The notes beneath the pieces were generated by a model. It saw only the letters and a list, made by a program, of their open reading frames with translations, searched no databases and was not told the origin of the DNA. Shown here piece after piece: positions 18,187 to 26,523 of a stretch of 51,278 nucleotides of DNA. A program made the translations under genes and the position numbers. The stretch lies in contig CAZEHA010000020.1 in the NCBI GenBank assembly GCA_964511665.1, positions 1 through 51,278 on the forward strand. The letters run 5' to 3'. The stretch is from JAGOEF01 sp964511665. GTDB taxonomy: Bacteria; Bacteroidota; Bacteroidia; Bacteroidales; ML635J-15. The first letter of the stretch is position 1. Every line of letters begins with the position of its first letter.

Positions 18187-18897
18187 CTAAAAATTTGGCT
18201 GAAGTTTATATTTGTTGTAAAAAACGTCGATAATAGCAACCGCTTCTTCGGCTGTGTCTACCACATGAAACAGATCGAGATCGCTTTCGCAAATATTCTT
18301 CTCCGATTTAAGCATTACCTCAACAATCCAATCAACCAAACCCTGCCAATAATCTTTACCAACCATTACAATAGGGAAACGTCCGATTTTCTTGGTTTGT
18401 ATCAGGGTAATGGCTTCAAATAACTCGTCGAAGGTTCCAAAACCACCCGGAAACACAATAAAACCTTGCGAATACTTCATAAACATTACTTTTCGAACGA
18501 AAAAATAATCGAAGGTAACCAGTTTGTCTTCGTCGATGTATTTGTTGGAATGCTGCTCAAATTCTAGTTTTATGTTACACCCTACCGACTTGCCGCCACC
18601 TGCATTAGCACCTTTGTTCCCTGCTTCCATTATACCCGGCCCTCCGCCGGTAATTACGCCATAGCCTTTTTTGGTAAGTAAAAATGCGGTGTCGGCGGCT
18701 ATTTGATAATACTTATTGTCGGGTTTGGTGCGTGCAGAACCGAAAATAGAAACACAAGGCCCTATTTGCGATAAGTGTTCAAAGCCTGCTACAATCTCAC
18801 CCATTATCTTAAAAATCGACCATGAATCGTTCGATTTTATTTCGCTCCATGTTTTTTGAACCATGGCATCATGTATCATTTGATCTTCGGATGTCAT
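18187..18897 (-). CDS. LOG-family (TIGR00730) Rossmann-fold protein
   Basis: The 236-residue protein carries both family motifs: GGGPGIMEAGNKGA (nucleotide binding) and PGGFGTFDELFEAITLIQTKK (active site with Glu). Proteins of this family hydrolyse the N-glycosidic bond of nucleoside 5'-monophosphates; the plant homologue LONELY GUY activates cytokinins, and bacterial members act on AMP or related nucleotides. The extended N-terminal segment (about 40 residues before GPCVSIFGSARTKP) is common in bacterial copies. The physiological substrate is not known. It is convergent with psd, with only 33 bases between them. Confidence 0.9.
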   Translation of the reverse strand: MTSEDQMIHDAMVQKTWSEIKSNDSWSIFKIMGEIVAGFEHLSQIGPCVSIFGSARTKPDNKYYQIAADTAFLLTKKGYGVITGGGPGIMEAGNKGANAGGGKSVGCNIKLEFEQHSNKYIDEDKLVTFDYFFVRKVMFMKYSQGFIVFPGGFGTFDELFEAITLIQTKKIGRFPIVMVGKDYWQGLVDWIVEVMLKSEKNICESDLDLFHVVDTAEEAVAIIDVFYNKYKLQPNF

Positions 18898-18959
18898 AAA
18901 ATAATTGTTTTTATTGAATGCATAAAATTACTTTTTTTTCTTGTAATGCAAAATCGCAA

Positions 18960-19889
18960 TTATATCAGTTTTATTAAATCAACAGCCATTTCGCGGCAAT
19001 TCTGATACCGATATTGCATAGAATCGGCAATAAGCTCGGTGGTTTCCGTGTAGCTATAAGCACCCGGTGGCTTTCGGAATACGGGTTTCTCGCATGCCCT
19101 CAGAATAACACTCATCACCTCGTTGCTTATGTTATCGTGAACGGGTATGGGCGCCGAAACCTGCATTTGCACCATCTGAATAGGGTTTATAGATTTATGC
19201 GGCGCAATGCCGGCAATATACTCATACAGCATTATTCCCAAACTAAACAGATCGGTGCTGGCATTTACCAGATTCAAATGATTCAGCAACAATTCGGGAG
19301 CACTATATTTAATGTTATACGGGATACGGGCTTTCGACCGAATATCGGGAATAATTTGTTGCGACTGACATAGCGCAAAGTCAATAATTTTCACATCCGG
19401 AAAATTGTTTTCCTCGTCGGCCGCACGTGTTATAAAAACACTCGAAGGCTTTATGCCGCAATGAAAATATCCGGCATCGTGCACAACAACCAAACTATCG
19501 AGCACTGCCACCACAGTTTTAATAATTTCTTTTTCTCGTGTCTGCCTGCTGCATCGGCGCGAACTGATATATTTATGAAAATCGAGACCATCGACATATT
19601 CCTGAATTAAAAACATTCCATTGTCGTTGGCAATAAAGTCGATATTTTGAACAACACTGCTGTTGTTTAATTGCACCGAAGCTTCGAGCATAAATCGGAA
19701 TCTGCTTTCTTCGTTTGACACAAGCCCCTGATGCAATTGTTTGATAATTACTTTTTGCTTTGAGGGCAGCATTATAGCAGGATGCACCTTAGCAAAGCGT
19801 CCGTTGCTGATAATAAACTCTTTTTGGTAGGGATAGAACAAATATTGATGCTTCGCCCCCTGAAGCAGCACCGGCTTTTGTGTATCCAT
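18960..19889 (-). CDS. Protein-kinase-fold protein with degenerate catalytic loop (probable pseudokinase)
   Basis: The 309-residue Hanks-type kinase fold has no membrane segment. A loose G-loop (NGRFAKVHPA, 29-38), the ATP-anchoring Lys50 in KVIIK, and Glu69 of helix C are present. The catalytic loop reads HCGIKPSS (143-150) instead of H-R/G-D-x-K-P-x-N, so the catalytic Asp is Gly145 and the metal-binding Asn is Ser150. The Mg loop reads DFA (170-172), keeping Asp. APE-like APEL (197-200) and STDLFSLGIMLYEYIAG (helix F) are normal. Phosphotransfer is therefore doubtful; ATP binding is possible. Its ATG overlaps the stop of the GWxTD gene (TAATG), indicating coupled translation and a shared role. 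Confidence 0.85.
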   Translation of the reverse strand: MDTQKPVLLQGAKHQYLFYPYQKEFIISNGRFAKVHPAIMLPSKQKVIIKQLHQGLVSNEESRFRFMLEASVQLNNSSVVQNIDFIANDNGMFLIQEYVDGLDFHKYISSRRCSRQTREKEIIKTVVAVLDSLVVVHDAGYFHCGIKPSSVFITRAADEENNFPDVKIIDFALCQSQQIIPDIRSKARIPYNIKYSAPELLLNHLNLVNASTDLFSLGIMLYEYIAGIAPHKSINPIQMVQMQVSAPIPVHDNISNEVMSVILRACEKPVFRKPPGAYSYTETTELIADSMQYRYQNCREMAVDLIKLI

Positions 19890-21322
19890 TATTTATTGAA
19901 TTCGTCGCGTGCTCTGCCTCCCCAATGGTCGTCGCTATTCATCTGATCAAAATTGTAAATAGAAGTATTTCGTTTACTTAGCAATCGCTCCCAGTTTGGA
20001 TTGCGCAATTCGCCCTTCACATCAGAATGCAACAGTTCATACTCCTCGCCGGCGAGTGCCGTATTGTAAAACACAAATTTCTTGTTGTTCTCGTCTCCCA
20101 CACGATAATAATGCCAAATTTCGTAAGGGTAGGCCGATGGTTCGTGCTTGCTTACATAGATATCGTTCGGGGTGCCATATTTCAGGTACACACGTCCCCT
20201 GTCGGTAGCAAAACCTTTGTTGATATGGGTAGAATACCCCTTGTTTACAAAATCGACCTGTGCCTTGTAAATCATCCATTCACCGTTGGGATCTGCCGGT
20301 GAACGCTTTGTCCAAAAACTCGAGAAAAAATTCTTCATGGTTTCGTCGTCGGCTGTTTTTGCCTGAAAATCGATAAAATTGACTTCGTTGTTGTTGGCAA
20401 TGGGACGCAGACTTTGGACGTACATTTTCAAGGTATCGGTATTGTTGTCGATACCCGAAAAACCAAAATATACATCCGACAAATTATCGTTAGTGGCAGG
20501 GTTTTTACTCCGTTGAAAAAATGCCTTTTTAACGGCAATCATTTCGTTGTTTTTGTTGCGTAACTCTATCCGTAGGAAGTAATTACCCGAATACAAATCC
20601 TGAATATTTATTTCACCGAGAAAAACATTGTATTGTTGTGGGTCGAGACGCTTAAAACGACTGAAATTTTCGAGAAGGCTGCTGTCTTCGAATCGTTCGA
20701 TACCATAGCTGAACAGGAACGCTTCTTCGGTAAGAATGCTTGTATTATACATCTCAACATAAAAAATCAGACGGTCGGTATTGGCCGGATAAAAATCGGA
20801 AATATAGGGAATCATTTTATATCCATGCTTTTCGAGCACAGTGTTGTCGTCAGACACTACATAGTTCTCGATAAATTGCAGGCTGCTGAACGAGAACTTA
20901 TCAGCCGGATAGTCAACTTTTATAATATCGGCATACACATAGGCATCTTTTGTTGTGTTAAGGTCCTTGATAATTAATTCAAGATTGTATATGCCATTTT
21001 CGAGAGGTATTCGCTGTGCATCGATAAAATTAGGCTTAAGCGCAGCCGAATCGCTTACTTCGGGGCTCGACAGTGTGTATTTTCGAAATGTTACGATTTC
21101 GTTGTTTTTATAAAACACCATGGTAACCTCTATTTCGGCCTGGTATTTACCATTGCTGTTTTTCGCAAAAACAACCGAACTTCCAATTGTACTTATGAAT
21201 GTTTCTACATAGGGCCCCTCGGGCGAGTTGTAGGTGTTATACATAAAATACGATTCCAAATTATCGGCCCTGACTGTGTGTATCAAGACAAGGACAAAAA
21301 AGAACACGATACTTTTTTTCAT
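19889..21322 (-). CDS. Exported GWxTD-domain protein
   Basis: The protein has 477 residues when started at ATG 21322, which places MKKSIVFFFVLVLIHTVRA as a standard signal peptide; an upstream ATG at 21346 adds eight residues. The body consists of beta-rich segments. The C-terminal third (about 330-477) is the GWxTD domain, here with FFSSFWTKRSP, a GFATDRGRVYLKYGTPNDI core (GFATD in place of GWxTD) and YEIWHYY. The domain occurs in Bacteroidota and Acidobacteriota and has no established function. The protein should be periplasmic or OM-associated, while its coupled partner at 18960 is cytosolic, an odd pairing. Confidence 0.88.
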   Translation of the reverse strand: MKKSIVFFFVLVLIHTVRADNLESYFMYNTYNSPEGPYVETFISTIGSSVVFAKNSNGKYQAEIEVTMVFYKNNEIVTFRKYTLSSPEVSDSAALKPNFIDAQRIPLENGIYNLELIIKDLNTTKDAYVYADIIKVDYPADKFSFSSLQFIENYVVSDDNTVLEKHGYKMIPYISDFYPANTDRLIFYVEMYNTSILTEEAFLFSYGIERFEDSSLLENFSRFKRLDPQQYNVFLGEINIQDLYSGNYFLRIELRNKNNEMIAVKKAFFQRSKNPATNDNLSDVYFGFSGIDNNTDTLKMYVQSLRPIANNNEVNFIDFQAKTADDETMKNFFSSFWTKRSPADPNGEWMIYKAQVDFVNKGYSTHINKGFATDRGRVYLKYGTPNDIYVSKHEPSAYPYEIWHYYRVGDENNKKFVFYNTALAGEEYELLHSDVKGELRNPNWERLLSKRNTSIYNFDQMNSDDHWGGRARDEFNK

Positions 21323-21357
21323 TATTATTGGTTTATTTAGTTCCACAATATACTGAA

Positions 21358-22161
21358 TTATTTTATTCCTTCATACATAAACCTCTGAAGAATTGTTAGG
21401 AATTCGTTAAAAATCAAATTATTGCTTGCTACAATTTCTTTGCCGAAAACAAAACTGGATGAGCCCGAAAAATCGCTGATTCTTCCTCCCGCCTCAGCAA
21501 TAATAAGAGCACCTGCAGCTACATCCCATGGTTTTAGGTTATACTCATAAAAAGCATCGATTCTTCCACAGGCCACATAAGCCAGATCGGCTGCAGCCGA
21601 GCCAAGCCGGCGGATGCCATGGGTGTTTCTAATTATGTAATCCATCAGTTGAAAACCGGCTTCGTTTCTCGAAAACTCGTTTACGGGGAAACCGGTTACA
21701 AACAAACTGTCGGCCACGCTCGGCGACAACGACACTTGAATTCTTTCTCTGTTCAGATATGCACCGCTATCCTTTGAGGCACTGAAACATTCGCGTGAGA
21801 CCGGATCGTAAACCACACCGGCCAAAGCGGTGTTTCGATGATAGAGCCCAATGCTAATCGTGTAAGGCTGCAGACCATGAATATAATTTGTGGTGCCATC
21901 AAGCGGGTCGATTATCCACTGATAATCGGCCTTACGCTGCAACACCGATTGCTCTTCAACAATAAAGCCGGCATCAGGAACTAAAGGTTTTAGAGCATTA
22001 ACTATCAGTTGCTCCGACTTACGATCGATATAAGTAACCAAATCGTTGAGACCCTTGTGTTCAATATGCGAACGTGTTAGCTTTGTTCTCTCATCAAGTA
22101 GCAAGCTGCCCGCATCGCAGGCAATGGCTTCTATTTCTTTTACAAGGCCGGTTAAATTCAT
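21358..22161 (-). CDS. Inositol monophosphatase-family phosphatase
   Basis: The 267-residue enzyme has the complete metal site of the family: Glu69-Glu70 in FIVEEQ, IDPLDGTTNY with Asp85 and Asp88, and KPWDVAAGALIIAEAGG near residue 210. Family members are Mg-dependent, Li-sensitive phosphatases acting on inositol phosphate, PAP or fructose bisphosphate. The bacterial form is often named SuhB, but the substrate is not decided by sequence. A promoter-like box lies at 22180-22187, between it and mtaB. The GWxTD gene follows 35 bases after its stop and may be cotranscribed. Confidence 0.92.
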   Translation of the reverse strand: MNLTGLVKEIEAIACDAGSLLLDERTKLTRSHIEHKGLNDLVTYIDRKSEQLIVNALKPLVPDAGFIVEEQSVLQRKADYQWIIDPLDGTTNYIHGLQPYTISIGLYHRNTALAGVVYDPVSRECFSASKDSGAYLNRERIQVSLSPSVADSLFVTGFPVNEFSRNEAGFQLMDYIIRNTHGIRRLGSAAADLAYVACGRIDAFYEYNLKPWDVAAGALIIAEAGGRISDFSGSSSFVFGKEIVASNNLIFNEFLTILQRFMYEGIK

Positions 22162-22179
22162 GCTGAACTTTCAATTTTT

Positions 22180-22187
22180 CAAAAATA
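22180..22187 (-). promoter_or_regulatory. Bacteroidota promoter (GTTG / TATTTTTG, minus strand)
   Basis: TATTTTTG on the minus strand is preceded by GTTG, with about 19 bases between the two boxes (near 22207-22210). The -7 box is 18 bases upstream of the IMPase-family start at 22161. The spacing fits the phylum's -33/-7 layout. Confidence 0.55.
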
Positions 22188-22209
22188 CAGAATTTGTTAC
22201 TACTGTCAA

Positions 22210-23505
22210 CTACCCAATATCTACTGTCATATTACCACTGTCTGCAATGCCGGTAAGTCTTACCCTGGTTATCGTATTTACCAATTCGCTGCGAAAAGCA
22301 GTTTCGGTTTTCAGGTAGTTTTCGGTAAAACCATACATCATATTGTTTTTTGAACGCGATTCCCATAGCACTTTGGTTTGTTGGCCTATCTGGCTTATGC
22401 AGAATTTATTCTGTTTTTGATTCGAAAGTTCATGCATCATGCCACTACGGCGGGCTTTTTCGGCAGCACCAACAACAGGAGAAAAACTCAGGGCAAGGGT
22501 ATTTTCGCGTTCCGAATAGCTAAACACATGTAAAAAAGAGACATCGAGAGATTGCACAAATTGAAACGATTCGTTAAAAAGCGCTTCTGTTTCGCCGTTC
22601 ACTCCCACTATTACATCAATGCCAATAAAGGCCGCAGGAATTTTCTTACGAATGCCATTCACCAAATCACCGAACTGCTGCCGGTTATATCGTCGACGCA
22701 TCAGTTTCAGCATATTGTTGCTACCCGACTGCAGCGGAATATGAAAATGCGGCATAAGACACGACGACTGTGCCATGAAATCAATAATATCGTCGCCCAG
22801 AAGGTCGGGCTCAATGCTACCGAGCCGAATACGCGGCAGGCCCGAATGTTCAAGTTCTTTCAATAAATCGATAAGGGTATTGTGGGTTCCTCTCCCATAG
22901 TCGCCAATATTAACCCCGGTAAGTACAATTTCGTGAACACCCGACGCTTTCATGGTCTCAGTTTGTTCAAGCAATTGATGCATTGATGCACTGCGACTGT
23001 TGCCGCGAGCCATTGGAATGGTACAATAGCTGCAGCGGTAACTGCAACCATCCTGTATTTTCAAAAAACCACGGGTGCGACCTTCGTAGCTGCATGCAGG
23101 TTCAAAACTATCGCAACACATAGCATCGATAAGCGATTGTTTACCGGTGTTCAACAACACATAATTCGAAATTAGCTCAGCCAGCTTACTTTTCCCGTTG
23201 CTTCCCGTAATAAAATGCACTCCGGCTATGCCTGCAATATCATGAGGCTTCAGTTGGGCATAACATCCGGTAACAGCTATCAGCGCATCGCTGTTCGAAG
23301 CAATTGCACGTTTAATCGCATTCCTGCTTTTGCTGTTGGCAGCAGACGTAACGGTACAGGTATTGATAATATAAATGTCGGCTTTCGACCTAAAGGGAAC
23401 CTGCTTAAAAATGCCTTTGTCGAGTTGCTGTAACATATATGAGGTTTCTGAATAATTCAGTTTACAACCAAGGGTGTATGAGGCAATTGTAACGGGTTCT
23501 TTCAT
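22210..23505 (-). CDS. mtaB: tRNA t6A37 methylthiotransferase MtaB
   Basis: The protein has 431 residues from ATG 23505. It is a radical-SAM enzyme that converts t6A to ms2t6A at position 37 of ANN-decoding tRNAs. An N-terminal UPF0004 domain starts TIASYTLGCKLNYSETS, with further Cys in INTCTVTSAAN and TGCYAQ for the auxiliary cluster. The radical-SAM motif CSYRCSYC (C-x3-C-x2-C) is near residue 145. The C-terminus is a TRAM-like stretch. The TLGCKLN opening separates it from MiaB and RimO. The frame extends seven codons upstream, but a TATATTTG box covers that stretch, so 23505 is preferred. Confidence 0.92.
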   Translation of the reverse strand: MKEPVTIASYTLGCKLNYSETSYMLQQLDKGIFKQVPFRSKADIYIINTCTVTSAANSKSRNAIKRAIASNSDALIAVTGCYAQLKPHDIAGIAGVHFITGSNGKSKLAELISNYVLLNTGKQSLIDAMCCDSFEPACSYEGRTRGFLKIQDGCSYRCSYCTIPMARGNSRSASMHQLLEQTETMKASGVHEIVLTGVNIGDYGRGTHNTLIDLLKELEHSGLPRIRLGSIEPDLLGDDIIDFMAQSSCLMPHFHIPLQSGSNNMLKLMRRRYNRQQFGDLVNGIRKKIPAAFIGIDVIVGVNGETEALFNESFQFVQSLDVSFLHVFSYSERENTLALSFSPVVGAAEKARRSGMMHELSNQKQNKFCISQIGQQTKVLWESRSKNNMMYGFTENYLKTETAFRSELVNTITRVRLTGIADSGNMTVDIG

Positions 23506-23510
23506 CGATG

Positions 23511-23518
23511 CAAATATA
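23511..23518 (-). promoter_or_regulatory. Bacteroidota -7 box directly before mtaB (TATATTTG, minus strand)
   Basis: An exact TAnnTTTG match ends five bases before the mtaB ATG at 23505. If used, transcription would start at or next to the start codon, giving a leaderless or nearly leaderless mRNA. Confidence 0.4.
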
Positions 23519-23612
23519 GCAGCCATTTGCTAACAGCAGCCCTGGCATAAAACGGCATGTGGCGGACAGAGTATCCGTAAAGGAGAAATCAGACAAAAAC
23601 CAACAACATCAA

Positions 23613-23831
23613 TTATTCTTCGTCGTCGAATTCATCAAACTCAAGGTCATCATCCTCAAAATCAGAGAAATCGAAATCATCATCATCTTCGGTAATTTCA
23701 TCAAAATCACCAAAATCAGTATCATCATTAAGCCCGTCTAAATCCTCTTCATCGAGCTCTTCGATACTATCGAAATCATCATCTTCGAATTCCTGCAAAT
23801 CGTCAAGAAACGGATCGAATTCTTTTGCCAT
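23613..23831 (-). CDS. Small, extremely acidic protein
   Basis: The protein has 72 residues. I count 27 Asp and 14 Glu (41 of 72) against one Lys and no Arg or His, so net charge is close to -40. Eleven Phe are spaced through the chain in D/E-F-D/E patterns. No Cys, Trp or Tyr, no signal peptide and no known domain. The opening MAKEFDPFLDDLQEF could form a short amphipathic helix. The rest looks disordered, or folded only with a basic or metal partner. The strict frame, ATG start and lack of a competing gene on the other strand support expression. Function is unknown; nucleic-acid mimicry, chaperoning of a basic protein, or cation binding are possibilities only. Confidence 0.7.
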   Translation of the reverse strand: MAKEFDPFLDDLQEFEDDDFDSIEELDEEDLDGLNDDTDFGDFDEITEDDDDFDFSDFEDDDLEFDEFDDEE

Positions 23832-24181
23832 AACATTACTTTTATAAATACTTTGCCGGTATAAATTACGGTGGTAAACTTATTAAAAAAATCAATAATA
23901 CAACAAGCAAGTTTCAAGATTTTGAGCAAAATAAAAAGATTTATTGAACAATCTACTTTTTGAAGATTTCAGTGTATCAGAAGTCTTAAGACGAATAAAT
24001 CCATAATTATTTCATAAAACTTCTGATTTATAAACCTGGTTAATACTGACAGATACGTCACATTGAATCTTCGGGACACTGCAAAATGGAGTAAATAACA
24101 ACAATGCAACAAAGATTTAGTAATAGGGTTAACAAAACAGGCTAAATTGCTATTTTTACGTATTATTTTTGGACACTGTCA
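23832..24181. other. 350-base A/T-rich divergent intergenic region
   Basis: It separates the acidic mini-protein gene (-) from the SiaB-like gene (+). It is strongly A/T-rich, with no credible open frame. The only signal I can support is a -7 box at 24164-24171. A small RNA cannot be excluded, but I see no strong hairpin followed by a T-tract. Confidence 0.5.
24164..24171 (+). promoter_or_regulatory. Bacteroidota -7 box (TATTTTTG)
   Basis: Exact TAnnTTTG match 10 bases before ATG 24182. With this promoter the leader to ATG 24182 is very short, and an in-frame ATG at 24206 becomes a reasonable alternative start. Confidence 0.5.
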
Positions 24182-24697
24182 ATGCGTTATTTAAGCCGAA
24201 GAAGAATGATACTTTTTAAGAACAAAGGAGTATTAAAAACTGAAGAGATTCTTTCGGAAACCAATGTACTGGTATCTACACTAAAAAACTATGGTGTGCC
24301 CAAGGTGCATATCAGGCGTATTGAATATATTTTTGCAGAAATGCTTACAAATCTCACGCACCACACAGCAGAGCCATACTACAATTATAGTGAAGTATCA
24401 GTGAGTTTTCATCTTAAAACCAAAAGCATTACAATATCTACTCAGAATCGATGTAGTTGCAACGAGGCAACGGAACTCCACAAAAAAATCACATATTTGA
24501 ATGGGCTTAGCGCCGAACAAAAAAAGCACATGTATCTCGACCGTCTTGCAAATGCAACAGCAGAGAAATCGGGAGCAGGACTTGGACTGATAGGTATATC
24601 GAGAAAATGTGAAGAATTATATTGTGTAGTGAGCAAACCCGTCAACCACATGTGCACTGTGCAAATAGAAGCGAAAATAAGCGCAAACATTGGATAA
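24182..24697 (+). CDS. SiaB-like (DUF6272) histidine-kinase-fold ATPase
   Basis: The 171-residue cytosolic protein has a GHKL-type ATPase core. An N-box-like EYIFAEMLTNLTHHT is near residues 47-61. A central KKITYLNGLSAEQKKHMYLDRLANA region resembles the L-x-x-I-N-x-L-x-x-E-E-L segment of SiaB proteins. The G-box is KSGAGLGLIGISRK. In Pseudomonas aeruginosa SiaB is a kinase that phosphorylates the small regulator SiaC in a partner-switch circuit; no SiaC (DUF1987) gene is visible in this window. The last eight bases overlap uvrC. A start at 24206 (MILFKNKG) is possible. Assignment rests on motif pattern, not a search. Confidence 0.72.
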   Translation: MRYLSRRRMILFKNKGVLKTEEILSETNVLVSTLKNYGVPKVHIRRIEYIFAEMLTNLTHHTAEPYYNYSEVSVSFHLKTKSITISTQNRCSCNEATELHKKITYLNGLSAEQKKHMYLDRLANATAEKSGAGLGLIGISRKCEELYCVVSKPVNHMCTVQIEAKISANIG

Positions 24698-26492
24698 AAC
24701 GCCACAACATATAGCCCGCGAAGCTGCCTCGTTGCCCGATGCACCGGGAGTGTATAAGTTTTTCGACAGCGATAATACGATACTGTATATCGGTAAAGCA
24801 AAAAACTTAAAAAAACGCGTTCAATCGTATTTTGCAAAGTCGCAACACAACAATAAAACAACAGTTATGCTGCGCAAAGCAGTTCGCATCGAACATATTG
24901 TTGTTGCCAACGAAAACGACGCACTGCTTCTCGAAAACAGCCTCATAAAACAATGGCAACCGCGCTACAACGTAATGCTGAAAGATGACAAGACCTACCC
25001 CTGGGTGTGCATCACCAACGAGGAGTTTCCGCGAATTGTTTATACCCGTAACAAGGCCGATTTTATAGGCGAGTTTTATGGCCCCTACACCTCGGGATAC
25101 ACCATAAAAACGCTGTTGAGTTTAGTGAAACAGCTTTATAAACCGCGCAGTTGCCGGTTAAAACTCACTCAAGAAAACATCAACAAAGCCAAATTCGATG
25201 TTTGCCTCGAATATCATATAGGCACTTGTTTGGCTCCCTGCGTGGGATTTCAGTCGAAAGACGATTATCGGGCCAATATAGAAGAAGCCCGCAGCATTAT
25301 AAAAGGACGAATGCTTCATGTAATTGGCTACCTGCAACAGAAAATGATGAGTTTAGCAAAGGAATATAAATACGAAGAAGCCAATCAGATAAAAGAAAAA
25401 ATAGCCATTATCGAAAGCTTCAAGGCCAAGTCGACTGTGGTAAACAATAAGGCAAAAAATATTGATGTGTATGGCATTGCCCACGACAACCATTCGTATT
25501 ATATTAGTTATTTGAAAATTATCGACGGAGCCATTGTGCATTCGTTTAATACCGAAGTGAAGCGCCGCATGAACGAAACACCCGAAGAGGTGCTGCTGCA
25601 TGTTGCCTTCGATATTTGGAACCGCAATCGGAAAGACACCAACGAAGCGGTGGTGCCTGTAAAGCCCGATTTCACCCCCGAAGGGCTGAAATGGAAGGTT
25701 CCCACTAAAGGCGATAAGCTTAAACTTCAAGAGCTTGCCCAGCGCAATGCCCGTTTTTTTATGATGGAGAAGCAACGCATTTTAGAGAAACGTGATCCCG
25801 AAATTGCCATTGAGAGGAAACTGCAAACCCTGAAAAAAGACCTACGGCTTGCTGAGATGCCCTACTACATAGAATGTTTCGATAACTCGAACCTGCAGGG
25901 AACAAATCCGGTAGCTTCTTGTGTAGTATTTCGCAATACACGACCTTCGAAAAAAGAATATCGCCACTACAATATTAAAACGGTATCAGGGGCCAACGAC
26001 TTTGCTTCGATGTCGGAAATTATTTTCAGACGTTACAAACGACTTTCGGAAGAAGGGGGAGAATTACCCAAGTTAATTGTGATTGATGGCGGAAAGGGAC
26101 AATTAAGTGCTGCTGTTGACAGCTTAAAAACCCTCGATTTGTATGGAAAGATGGCTATTATTGGCCTCGCCAAGCGACTCGAAGAGATATATTATCCGGG
26201 AGACTCTACGCCCATGTACCTTGACAAAAATTCAGAATCGCTAAAAATAATCAGACAACTGCGCGACGAAGCCCATAGATTTGCCATAACCTTCCATCGC
26301 AAGAAGCGCGATAAACAGATGCTCGACAATGAGTTGTTGCACATAAAAGGCATTGGCGAAAAAACACTTGGTTTATTACTGAAGCATTTTGGTTCGGCAC
26401 ATAACATTAAACATGCACCAGTCGATGAGCTTAGTAAAATAATCGGTAAATCAAAAGCCCTAATAATTCAAGATCACTTTAAGAAACAATAA
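24690..26492 (+). CDS. uvrC: UvrABC excinuclease subunit C
   Basis: The 600-residue protein makes both incisions in nucleotide excision repair. The GIY-YIG nuclease domain (GVYKFF at 20-25, LYIGKAKNLKKRV at 32-44) performs the 3' cut. The Cys-containing region CLEYHIGTCLAPCVG follows, then the UVR motif (EYKYEEANQIKEKIAIIESF) that binds UvrB. The RNase H-like domain contains ECFDNSNLQGTNPVASCVVF and VIDGGKGQ for the 5' cut, and the C-terminal HhH includes HIKGIGEKTLGLLLKHFGS. The start is TTG 24690, inside the end of the preceding gene; no ATG occurs before the GIY motif, so the non-ATG start is firmly supported. Confidence 0.96.
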   Translation: MDKTPQHIAREAASLPDAPGVYKFFDSDNTILYIGKAKNLKKRVQSYFAKSQHNNKTTVMLRKAVRIEHIVVANENDALLLENSLIKQWQPRYNVMLKDDKTYPWVCITNEEFPRIVYTRNKADFIGEFYGPYTSGYTIKTLLSLVKQLYKPRSCRLKLTQENINKAKFDVCLEYHIGTCLAPCVGFQSKDDYRANIEEARSIIKGRMLHVIGYLQQKMMSLAKEYKYEEANQIKEKIAIIESFKAKSTVVNNKAKNIDVYGIAHDNHSYYISYLKIIDGAIVHSFNTEVKRRMNETPEEVLLHVAFDIWNRNRKDTNEAVVPVKPDFTPEGLKWKVPTKGDKLKLQELAQRNARFFMMEKQRILEKRDPEIAIERKLQTLKKDLRLAEMPYYIECFDNSNLQGTNPVASCVVFRNTRPSKKEYRHYNIKTVSGANDFASMSEIIFRRYKRLSEEGGELPKLIVIDGGKGQLSAAVDSLKTLDLYGKMAIIGLAKRLEEIYYPGDSTPMYLDKNSESLKIIRQLRDEAHRFAITFHRKKRDKQMLDNELLHIKGIGEKTLGLLLKHFGSAHNIKHAPVDELSKIIGKSKALIIQDHFKKQ

Positions 26493-26494
26493 AA

Positions 26495-26518
26495 AAAGAG
26501 GCTCTTGCAAGCCTCTTT
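26495..26518. terminator. Bidirectional hairpin terminator
   Basis: AAAGAGGCT pairs with AGCCTCTTT around a six-base loop. It has an A-tract on one side and lies in the 31-base gap between the converging uvrC and secDF genes, so it can terminate both. Confidence 0.85.
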
Positions 26519-26523
26519 AGTGT

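Noticed and set aside
18960..19889. Active Ser/Thr kinase annotation
   Set aside because: The fold is clear, but the catalytic Asp and Asn are replaced, so calling it an active kinase is not justified.
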